Origin: a virus
Reading direction: 5' to 3' (one strand)
IMG/VR virus record: IMGVR_UViG_3300025120_000127
Span: 1-43,641 of that record
Length of the DNA stretch: 43,641 nucleotides
Shown: positions 8,489 to 19,600 of the stretch, in pieces
How positions within the stretch are numbered: the stretch's first letter is position 1
How the letters are laid out: every line of letters starts with the position of its first letter
Notes under the pieces: model-generated
Database searches by the model: none
What the model was told of the DNA's origin: nothing
The model's input: the letters and a program-made list of their open reading frames with translations, nothing else
Program-made: the position numbers and the translations under genes

Positions 8489-8664
8489 TGATTGAAGATA
8501 AGACAGTAGGTCTTGATAGAGAAGAACCATCAACAGAAAAAAATTTAGACGATGAAATAACACAAGGTAAACGTGAAGCTAACTTAGCATATGCACCTCA
8601 TTTTAATGAGTATAATTGGTTAAAAGCTGTATCACCTAACCTAGTAGTAAAGATAAAGGAGTAG
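8488..8664 (+). CDS. Small acidic/helical protein (58 aa)
   Basis: The ATG overlaps the endolysin stop by one base and has AAAGGAGA upstream. The sequence is hydrophilic, with an N-terminal acidic half and a C-terminal segment HFNEYNWLKAVSPNLVVKI. No homologue is recognised. The tight position between endolysin and internal virion proteins suggests co-translation with the lysis or virion set. Confidence 0.65.
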   Translation: MIEDKTVGLDREEPSTEKNLDDEITQGKREANLAYAPHFNEYNWLKAVSPNLVVKIKE

Positions 8665-8667
8665 CAT

Positions 8668-9153
8668 ATGTTTGCAATAGTAGCAGGATTAATTGGAGCA
8701 GCAGCTACTACCTCAGCTGCAAGTAAAGCTAGAGAAGAAGGTAGAAGAAGACGTGGAGTGTTAGGTAGTGTATTTGGAGAATTGCAAAGTAATGCAATAG
8801 GATTATTACCAGAAGTGCAAAACAATGAGATAAGAAGACTCGAAACACAAGGCGATAAATTTGATTTAGCAACAGACCAAAGAATTGGTAGATATGGTGC
8901 TATGGAAAATAAAATAGGACAAACTGGTTTTGCTGGGTTAGGTACTAATGTTATGGATCCTACACAAGCATTTACAGGATTAGATATGGCTTATCAATCA
9001 TCTAATCAACAAATACAAGATCAAAAAGGAATGGAATTAGACTCAATACAAAAAACATTTTATGGTGCTGCTAGTTCAGCTGCACAAGGTGGAGCAGTAT
9101 TAGGTACTGATTTTAATCAAGCGGTTAAAAATCAATATGGAGGAAACGTATAA
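8668..9153 (+). CDS. Probable internal virion protein (161 aa)
   Basis: An AAAGGAG precedes the ATG. The first 20 residues are hydrophobic and Ala/Gly-rich (MFAIVAGLIGAAATTSAASK), followed by an arginine patch, and the rest is Q/G/A-rich and helical. Podophage ejection proteins (T7 gp14 class) have a similar hydrophobic N-terminus and helical body. This analogy is structural, not a recognised homology. It is followed with a one-base overlap by another putative core protein. Confidence 0.55.
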   Translation: MFAIVAGLIGAAATTSAASKAREEGRRRRGVLGSVFGELQSNAIGLLPEVQNNEIRRLETQGDKFDLATDQRIGRYGAMENKIGQTGFAGLGTNVMDPTQAFTGLDMAYQSSNQQIQDQKGMELDSIQKTFYGAASSAAQGGAVLGTDFNQAVKNQYGGNV

Positions 9154-10616
9154 TGGCGAGTTACGAAACTGAATTTTTACAAGCATTAAACATGGCATCA
9201 CAAAGTGCTTCTGGATTATTAAGAAGCATACGAGAACCAGATTATGAAGAAAAATTAGCTATGCAAACAGCTAAACAAAAAGAGTTAATGGAATTAGAAC
9301 AAGGTTACTCTGTAGAAAAAATAAAATTATCGGGTGATATAGCAACCGAGCAACTAGTAAAGCAAATAGATGCAGGAGCAATAAGTGACGACAAAGGTAT
9401 TGCTTCTAGAGAAAAACTAACTGGTATGACAATTGCTAACCAACGTTACATGCAAGTAGCAGGTTTTGGACAAGAAGAAAAGATCACTAAACTTAAAGGC
9501 AATATAGATAAAGATAATACTGAATCAAGAATGAAGTTACAATCTGAGTTAACAGAACAAAGAGATAACTTGCTACAAGGGTTTAATGTTGAAAATATGA
9601 ATTTACAAACAAAAAACGCTATGGAACTTGCAAGTCATCAAGGAGTTGTAAGTGCGCAAACATTTAAAGATAATGCAGAAGTAATGAAATTTATAAGACG
9701 AGAAGATGTAGAATGGATGTTAAATTTTGAAACTAAAAAACCTTTAGAACAAGCTAAAATCATGAATGAAGAATATATAGATCCTAAAACAGGTGAAAGT
9801 ACTGGTAAAACTAACGGTGAATATTTGATTAGTTATACAGCTTCAACTCAAGATGCTATGAAACAAGCACAGTTTAGAAACTTACTTAAAGATAGTAAAA
9901 ATAAACCTGTTAGAGATTATATATATACTGATATGCCAGTACTAAATTATCTTTTTGAACCTACGCCAAGTATGAATGCTTACAAAAAGAAAACAGGTAT
10001 AACCGATATGAATCAACAACTATATTTACAAAATATGGGTTTTGTACAAAACTTAGGACAACAGTTAACTGCACAAGAAGCATTGGATAGTGGGCATAGT
10101 TCTAGTACAACAAATTCATTATTAAATGCAGCAAGTGGGCAAAATGCTATATATGGAAATATGAATACTAACGATCCATTAGTAAACAAAGCTATATTTA
10201 ACACACAGAAATTTGGTGCGCAAACTGCTATAGGTGAATTATACAATGCTATGCCTTTAATGAGCAACGTAGATACTAACAAACGTACAAGTGATTATGA
10301 TATGCCTAGTAAGCCTGTACTTTTAATCGACAATAGATTAACTAGAAGAGGTAAAAATAAATTAACTGAATATTTAGATGAAGGTAAAAATAGATATAAT
10401 GATATTGCAGCAAATTTATTAGTAAGATATCAACAGGGTCAAGAAGTAAATCAAGGGAGACAATATAATAAACAACTTAAAAAAGATTTTAAGCAAGGTA
10501 TTATTATAGGTAATCAAATGGTTGATGCTGCTAAAAAAGTAAAAGCAGATCCTGGTATTATAAAAGGATTAGAAGAAAGAAGTGCCATTTTAGAAAAGTA
10601 TTTAGCTAATCTATAA
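9153..10616 (+). CDS. Probable internal/ejected virion protein (487 aa)
   Basis: The protein is long, mostly alpha-helical and Q/K/E-rich; residues about 30-210 look coiled-coil-like. No enzymatic motif is visible. It begins inside the stop of the preceding gene and ends one base before the giant gene, so the three were probably made together. Position and composition match the middle component of a podophage ejection apparatus; this is inference from context. Confidence 0.55.
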   Translation: MASYETEFLQALNMASQSASGLLRSIREPDYEEKLAMQTAKQKELMELEQGYSVEKIKLSGDIATEQLVKQIDAGAISDDKGIASREKLTGMTIANQRYMQVAGFGQEEKITKLKGNIDKDNTESRMKLQSELTEQRDNLLQGFNVENMNLQTKNAMELASHQGVVSAQTFKDNAEVMKFIRREDVEWMLNFETKKPLEQAKIMNEEYIDPKTGESTGKTNGEYLISYTASTQDAMKQAQFRNLLKDSKNKPVRDYIYTDMPVLNYLFEPTPSMNAYKKKTGITDMNQQLYLQNMGFVQNLGQQLTAQEALDSGHSSSTTNSLLNAASGQNAIYGNMNTNDPLVNKAIFNTQKFGAQTAIGELYNAMPLMSNVDTNKRTSDYDMPSKPVLLIDNRLTRRGKNKLTEYLDEGKNRYNDIAANLLVRYQQGQEVNQGRQYNKQLKKDFKQGIIIGNQMVDAAKKVKADPGIIKGLEERSAILEKYLANL

Positions 10617-10617
10617 T

Positions 10618-13600
10618 ATGTTAGATAGAAGAATACAGATACTTCAATCTGCTTTAGATGCAGGTAGTTTAAATGAAGAACAATATGTAATAGGTTTAAA
10701 AAAGTTTTACGACCGTATACCTAAGCAGTTTGACGCACGTAGTTTGCGTTATATGGAGAGTAAACTAAACGATGCAGGTTTACCCCTTACCGATGGAAGA
10801 CAAGGACAATCTGATGGAGTTCTTGCACAAGTAACATCTGGACTATTAGAAGGATTTACTACGTTTGGATTTGCAGATGAACCTGATACGTCTACAGAAA
10901 AGATAGCAAATTCTTTGTCACATCTTATTGGTTTAGCTCCTGGTGTTGTTGTACAAGCATTATCTGGTGGTGGTGCAGCTACAGCTTTAGTAGCTAGAGG
11001 ATTACGTAGACAAGCTAAGTCTAGAGGTATAAAACAATTTGAATCTATAGCTAGTAAATTAGAAACAGCAGGTAACAGTTTACAATATTCTAATAATAAA
11101 GTAGCTAGAGCTATGCACGATGTTACTACTAAACTACCTGGTGGTAAAGCATTTCGTACTGCGCAACCTACTGGGGTAGATATAAAGACAGGTGAAAAGT
11201 TATATGGTATACAATCAGTACCAGGTATAGTTGCAAGTTTTGTTCAAAAACAAAGTACTAACTTTTTAAAAAATAATAACATTGAAGCTGCAGCCTTTAT
11301 ACATAAAGGTGTATTTAAAAATAGATTTATGAGTGCAGACACTCGTGACAATATTGTTAACCAGTCTGTACATTTAGGATTGTTATTAGGTGCGTCTTCT
11401 AGAGAGCAAGGTGTTACTGGTATGGGACAAGCAGCAGTATCAGGTGCTATAGCAGGTGGTATCTTTGGTGGTATTGGTGAATATGCTAACATAGGTAGAA
11501 TGTTAGCTAGTAAAAATAACGGAGTTAGAACAGCTGGGGAAAAAGTAGTTAGAGGTTTTGCTAAAGCATTAAAAGAACAACCTAATCGTAGAGATCAATT
11601 TGAAACTATAAACTTTCTTATGAAAGGTACAGCAGGTGCAGCGTATGGTACTACTACCGCTAAACTTCATGATATGCCATTAGAAGACCAAATATATGAA
11701 ACATTAATGGCTGTATTCTTTTCTGTAAATAGTAGAGCAAGTTTTGAAAATAGAGCTACTAGAGATATTTTTTCTACAGACAAGGTAGTGCCAAGAGATT
11801 TAAAAATGAAACAAGCACGTAAGTGGCTTACTGAACAACCGTGGTATCAAGCAGAAACTCCTCAATATCAAGCTTACTGGAGTAGATATTTAAAAGATAT
11901 ACAACGCCAACAAATGGATTATGTAGTTAATAACTATGATGATATAGTTGTAGCGTTAGGTGAAGAGTACAAAAACTTAAAAGAACAAGGCATTATTACT
12001 CCAGAAATGGAAGCTAAAGCTAAAACAGATTCTAAACAAAGAACTATTATATTAGAAAAATTATATGAAGCGTCAGAAAAAGTAGATAAGACACATGAAG
12101 ATACTTTTAATTTAGAAGAAGTTGATAAGAAGGTAGAAGAAAAAGAATTTGAGTTTACTTCTATAGAGTTAGACAAAGAAGTAAAACACATCGAACAAGA
12201 TACGTCAGCAGGTACTGAGTATTTACCTAAGCAACGTACACTTAAAAATATATTTATGGATATAAAGAATACTGGAACTAAAGAAGCTAAAGACTTAGAT
12301 CCACAAACATTACATCAAATGTTTAAAAAGTTAGCTATAGATACAAACTTTACTCCTGAAAGTTTTGTTAAAGAAGTAGAAGGTAAGTTTAAAATTAAAG
12401 TTAACGAAGATCAAAAGATGGATTTAATTCAAGCTATACATAAATATAAACATTTAGATAAATTTAAAATTTCTAGAATTTATTTAGTACCCGAAAAAGG
12501 TGAAGGTAGATTAAAGAGAAAGAAAACGGAAGAGCCTGTATTTGAAGAAGAAGCACCAGAAGTAGATATATACAACAAACCTATTGGTGGTAAAAAATCT
12601 GGTACTAAATCAGACCAAGGTAGTCGTTTAAATAAAATTTATGCTAACGATAACAAATCTTTACATTTAGATATAGACTATTTAACAACTGTTGTATCAC
12701 AAAGATATTATGATGCAGCCGATGGTAAATATAAACCTGGTTCTAAAATTTCTAATGTATCGCCTTTATCTATAGATATATTTGCATTTCCAGATAGGAA
12801 AGTTAAAAATCCAATTGATGCTGTAAGGCACATGTCAAAAAAACAATTGTTACAATTTAGAGAAGGACTAGAGTCAGAAGGATTGTATGTACATGCAGCA
12901 GTCAGTGATACTGGTAGGTTACAAGTAAGAGAAATGCCATGGTCTAGCAAGAAAAATGAAACTAATTATATTTCAGATACTAATCTAAAAAAAATAGATA
13001 GAGCTATTAGAAAAGAATTAGGTGGTACAGAAGCTAAAAAATACAAGTCTAATGTTGGATTTGTAGTTTGGCGTATGAAAGAAATGAATTTAATAGATAC
13101 TAAATATAACGCTCAAGATATTATAGATAAACTTCCTGAGTATTTTAAAACAGAACCTTATACAGATGTTACTAAAATGCAAAAGTATACTAAGCATATG
13201 TCTGGTGTAGAAATACCTTTAGAGAAAACGTATATAGATGGAGAGTATAGTCATGTTTTACTAGGAGATTTACCTGGTAGTATAAAAAATATGGGTCTTG
13301 AAATGGAGGCATTTAATTCTGGTACTGATGGAGCTAGTATGTTAAGATCTAAAAAGTTTGATGCAAAAGCTAAAGCTTATGGTTTAGATCCTGAAACTGG
13401 AGTTATAAAAACTATACACGTTCATAGACCTGGCGAGTTTGTTGACGGGACAAAACGTGGTACTGTTATTATTAAAACAGCTACGTTTAGAATGGACCCT
13501 AAAATGGAAGCAATGCTAGACAATCTAGAATCAAAAGGATTAGATCCAATAGATTACGTTCATTACAATACTGCTGTAAAAGAATTTAGTGGAGATGCAA

Positions 13601-16600
13601 GACCTAACGAAGGCACACTTGGTAGTAAAACGTGGAAATCTAAATTAGAAGACAATTATATTAATCTTGATGTATATGAAAATTTTAACAAGCTAGAAAA
13701 ATTAAAACTATTAAGACAAGTTACTTCTAATTTAAATACTATAGATATGGATCCTACTAGTTCCGAAGGTGAAGCTTTTTGGAAAAAATGGACAGATATT
13801 GTTAATGGTTCTGCTAGAGGAGATGTAGTAGTAAACAATGAAGTGTCACAATTGTTTAAAAACAATGAAAGAATTAGTAATAAAATATCTTTAGATAGTA
13901 TTGATATACGATTAATAGATCAAATATTAAATGAATCTCCTACATCTAGAACAGCTAGAAGTATGTTAAGAAAATTATTTAGTGCTGATAGAACCTCAGA
14001 ACGTGATAAAAGAATAGAACAAGATTTTGCAGAGTACGGTAACGAAACTTATAACAAACAACTGATAGAAGATTATTTAATTTCATCAGACTTTGAGCCT
14101 GGAGCATTTATGCGACCAGGTGTTATAGAGTTTGTTAATGAAAGAATATCACAATATATGTTTAGAAGATTAACTAGACCAGTAGTAGAAGAATCTTTTA
14201 GTTCTAAGTTAGGTTTGTATGATGGGTTTGTAAGAGCAACAAATTTTAAATACTCTACTGCTAAAAAAGGTTTAGCTGATAACGAATTTTTACTATATGA
14301 AGGTGCACGTATTATTCCCGTTACCGACCCTACTACTAAAAACAAAAGTACTTTAGGTAAAGTCTTTGATAAGTTTGAAAAAGAATACGACCTAGATAAA
14401 AATAGCGACGTTACTAAGGAATTAAAAGAATCTTTAGACAATGTTATGTACATACGTTCTCCAATGGTTAGTAACAGTGGTGTTCGTATTGGTAATTTTG
14501 TAGGATTTCTTGAAGGTAGAAAAGGTTTATCTATTGTAACAAACGAAGTAAATGATTTTAATATGAATGGTGCAGACAAGGACATTGATTCTGCTCACGT
14601 ATTTTGGGGTATGCCCAAAGAAATAACTAAAGTTTATGGTAGACCAGAAATACAAAATCAATTATTAAAAGACGATGGTACTATGATTTCATTAAGTGAT
14701 CGTAAGATTGCTAAAGAATTAGCTAATGCTAAGTTTCCAGAAAAGGAAACTAGAAAGCAGCAATTAGTAAACATGATAGATGTAGATGCAAAGCTAGACA
14801 ACGGTATGTATAGTTCTGTTGGTAAAGATAGTGTAGGATATATTACCAATCAATTTCAAGTAGCTAAACAAGAGTTTGATTTAAATAAACAATTGTTAAG
14901 TAAAACAGAAGATGGTAGTGGAAAAGTCACAGAACAATTAAATAAGATTCCAGCTATATGGAAACAATTAATAATAGATCAAAATGTTGTACAAAGTACA
15001 TTTATTGATGCTAATAAATTAGTAGACGTAGATTTACCTTCAGGTTCTACAAGAAGAATAAGAACAAAATACGACAAAAATCTTATGCATAAAGAAAATC
15101 GTCAGGTGTTACGTGACATGTATAAGTTAGTATTTAGTAAACCTAGAAGAGATGAAGCTCCTTTAGATAGCAATATAGTATCACAGGAGTTTTTAACTAT
15201 GACTGAAGGTACTACTGGATATTTAAGACTTGTAGGTGAAAACATCAATGGATTAAAAATGAAGATAGATCCTTATAATGCCATAGATAAAGAAGCTATT
15301 ATTCCTTTATTAAAAGATTTATCAAGTGTTATAAAAGATCATCCCTTGTTTAAACAAGCTAACTTGAGAGAGTTTGATAAATGGTTTATGGAGGGATTAG
15401 ATGGTAAGGAAATAAATAATATAAACAATTATCCTAATTTCTTATGGAATAAAATAAACGCTATAGTTGATTTAGGTAGTGCTTTAAAAAAAGCGCAAGC
15501 ATTTAAAGAATATGCTACTGAAGTATTAGAGATGAATCCTAAAAGCGTAGATAGCTTTATAGTAGATGTTATAGAAACTACGTTTGAACAACGTAATAAA
15601 ATATATCAATCCTTTAATAGAAATAAACAGTGGTATAAAAAAACTAATACACGTAGTTATGGTGACCAAATATTATTTACTAAAGAATCAATGAAAGAAC
15701 AATTGGAAATTTTAGCTAATGCTAGAAAAACAGTAGGAAAACCTTTAACTAAACAAGCTAAGATGTTAACAGAAGACTTGTTTGATGTGTTTTATATAGC
15801 ACACCCTGTGATGGATCTAAACTTTACAGGATTTAGAGGTAAGAAAAGATTTGACTTCTTAACAAGAGTAAATAGAGATATTGACCAATTGTTAAAAGAA
15901 AAAGCAGACCAGGTTAAATTAGATAGAGGTACTGAACCATTTAAGAAAGAATCTAATTTACAGGAACTGTACGATCAAAGAGGTGCATTACAACGTGAAT
16001 ATGTAGGTTCTTTGCCAGACTTAGAACAGACATGGTCCATAAAGGCACGAAACAAGCGTTATATGGCTAGAGAACGTTATAATGTACTAGAACAGGCCTC
16101 ACAAGAAAAGAAGGCTAGAATCGAGCAATTTAAAAAAGATTTTGATTACGATAACATAATGGACAATGTACTAGAAGATATTACACCTCCTAATACAGAC
16201 CAAGCTACTAAACCTCCTGTTGTTGATACAGCTAAGTCTGCTGTAAACAAGACTCGTAAAATTGTTCCAGATTTAATACCTATTGATATTCTTACTAATG
16301 AAAAAGAATTAGATAAGTTAATAGCTGCTAAGAAAAAAGTTACTTCAACACAATCTGAAGCTATTAAAAACGATTTAAAAGATTTAGCTGACGTTGTTAA
16401 GTATCAAGTTGTTAATGGTAATCCAGATGTATTGTATCAAATGGGATCTCTTTATTCTAGTTTCTTTATAAGAGCAGATAGAACAATAGATTTAATACAA
16501 GATGTAGATGGGCTGCGATTAAAGTTCTTTGTAAAACATATGAAGAATCAATATGGTCCTAGTGATGCGTTTGATTCTATACGTAGAAACAAACAGTTAA

Positions 16601-19600
16601 TTAACCAAGCAAGAAAAGACTTTTACATAGACATAAGTGAAGATATACCTTTACCTACTTTTTCAGAATATGCTAAACAAGAAGGTGTAGCATTAAAGAT
16701 GTTACAAGATAAAGAGTTATTTAGAACTACTAGGTTAAATTATAAAAATTTAGTAGAGGAATGGGCTGATGGTAATAAAGGTACTTTAACAAAGTTAGCT
16801 GATGACACTATAGGTAAAATATTTAAAGACAAAGATAATATTGTTTATGCTTATAATCAAAAGAATGAAACTATTGTTCCTTTTAAAAACGTAGGAACAT
16901 TAGAAAAAGCTTTAAAAAATAATCCTGTATTACAAAAAATACCTGAACAGAATTTATCTACACACATTACAAGTAGAGTTAATTTTATGTTTCCTATAGA
17001 TGCTAACCTAAGAAGTCCTAAACAAATAGATCAAGTATTAGGTATTTATCAACGTATAGACGCACTCATTGCACCTTTTGAAAAAAGATTTCAATTAGAT
17101 AGAGGTATTAAATTTAATCCTAAAACAGAACAAATGGATGAATATGGTTTGTTAGTTCCTACATCTACTTTAAAAACTATAGCTGAAGGTATATATGAAA
17201 ATCATAGTATAGCTAACCAGTTAAAAAAGTTTAATGTAGATTTTGTTGGATTTAATAAAGCAACATTAAATACACATCAAAAAAAATATACACAAAACCA
17301 AGATACTTTGTGGGAAGTTTCAGTATTACGTCATGTATTAGGTAGTGAAAACTTAGGACCTAAGGGTAATAACACATTGCCGCAAGAACGTATAGAACTT
17401 CAGCAGCGTTTAAAGAAAGCTGAAGAGAAGTTATTAAAGATTAAAGGTAGACTATATTACACAGATAAAAATGGAGATCAAAAATTTGTATCTCCTACTG
17501 AGTATGTAGATCATATGCGTAACAATGTAATACAACCTGTTATGGATTTTGCTTTGAAAACTTTTATAGAAAGTAATATTAAAAATATAGAGAAAACATT
17601 TGATAATACTATATACGAGAAGGTATACACTCCTTCTAAAACCTATGCTCCTAGCAATCCTTTGTATTACCAACAACGTTTAATGGAGTTGTTTTATAAT
17701 AAAGAAGGTATTATAAGTCCTAATAGATTAATAATGTTTGATAAAGCTGTTAAGTTAAAACAAGATACTGTATCTGGTTCAGAAATATTACGTACTCACT
17801 TTCATTTAGATGATATAGCATTTATTAAACATTCGTTAAACGTTCGTCAAAACTTACATGATAAATATTCTATGCATTTAAATAAATCAGGTGAAATAGA
17901 TTGGAAGACTGTAGATAAATTGTTAGTAGAGGGAAGTAAGACGATTACAGTCGGTGAAGTTATTAGACAAGAATTGGCTACTATACAATCCAAGTTAGAC
18001 GCTAGACAACTAGAGGTAGGTAAGTTTAAAGAACAAGATGAATCATCACGTTTCTGGCCTTACATGGGTTCATTTGATGTTAAAGAAAATGTAAACAATA
18101 TTAAGACTAATTATTTAGCAGAAGAAAAAGCACGTATTATGGCTAAAACAGCAGATCAATTGCTAAACAAGGAACATCAAGAAGATATAAATAATGGTAT
18201 TATATTATTAGAAGATGCAAGATTAGCTGAGTACACTAATTTAAAAAACAAAATAGAGAAAACTAATAAGTATGAGAATCCATGGTCTGATCCTGAAGCT
18301 GTAGATTTTATGAATCAAGCTACATCTAGAAAAGGTAAAACTATATACGCTGGACAGTCTTTATCTACACACGCTAGATCAAGATTAGAAAGAGCGTTAC
18401 CTTTCTTTAGAACAGATGGTAATGTACCATTAGAATATATGGATAGTATGTCTCGTGGATTAACACAAAACATATCTGCTATATACGCTAGAGTTTATTT
18501 AGATAAGTTCTTAGAACAAGGTAGACAAAATGAAACTATGAAAGATGTTATAGATCAATGGCATTCTGCTTTATTAGATTTTTCTAAAGGTTACATGGGA
18601 CAACCTTCTACTAGAAATATAGAAACTCATGGTTTCAATAGAGCTGATTATAAATTATTAACAGAATGGAAAGCAGCTAAGTACGACCAATCATGGAAGT
18701 ATGGAAAACTAAATAATGTACAAAAGAAATTATTGTTAGATATGGAAGCTGCAGCTATGCCTACATACTCAGAACAACGTGCAAAGAAAAGAGAATTGCT
18801 TCGTGATCAACTTAAACAGCATGGTAAGAAAATAAGAGGTATGCAGCAAGAGCAGCGTAATACTTTTTTTGCAGAGACTATAGGTCCTGAAATTAAAAAA
18901 TCTTATAATGAATGGTCTGCTAAAGAACAGAAATCTAATCTAGACAATCTTATAACCAGAGATAATATAGATAAATTAAATATTAATTACACACCTAGAC
19001 AATGGTATAGTGATGAATCTGTAGGAAATGTTTTATTAAAGCTAGAAGGTAATGTTAATAAAATTTATGGTAAAGCTACTAAGTCTTTATTAGGTAAAGA
19101 AAAACAAATGTTTGAAACATTACCAGAAGATCCAAGACTTAGACATAAAGCTATGGTAGAGATGGCGCAATATATAAGTGACTTAGAAGGTAAGTTTGAA
19201 GTGTTTAGTTTGCTGTTTCACCCTAAAGCAGCTATTACTAATACTTATGGTGGTTATCAAAACATTATAACTGATTCTGGATTTACGCATTTTGTAAATG
19301 CATTCAATGAAAGTTTTTTAGTAGAAAAAGTATTTGCTGGTAAAAAGTTTAGAATATACGATCCTAAAACTAAAACGTATCAAGATAAAGAACTTAAATC
19401 TAAAGAAGATATATATTTAATGATAGATAGTTTAGGTCTATTAGAAGGTAACTTATTACAAGAATTAACTTATTTACAAGCTAAAGAACCTGCTAATGTA
19501 CAAAAGTTTTTATCAGAATTAGTTGCAAGAGTTAATCAAAACGTCAAAGCTAACAAGTTGTTTGGTAATTCTAAGGAAGTAAACAAACAAAATGAAGCTT

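Noticed and set aside
14073-14585. 170-codon open frame on the minus strand inside the giant gene
   Set aside because: It is the antisense shadow of a strongly coding frame in an AT-rich genome; no ribosome-binding site and no recognisable motifs.
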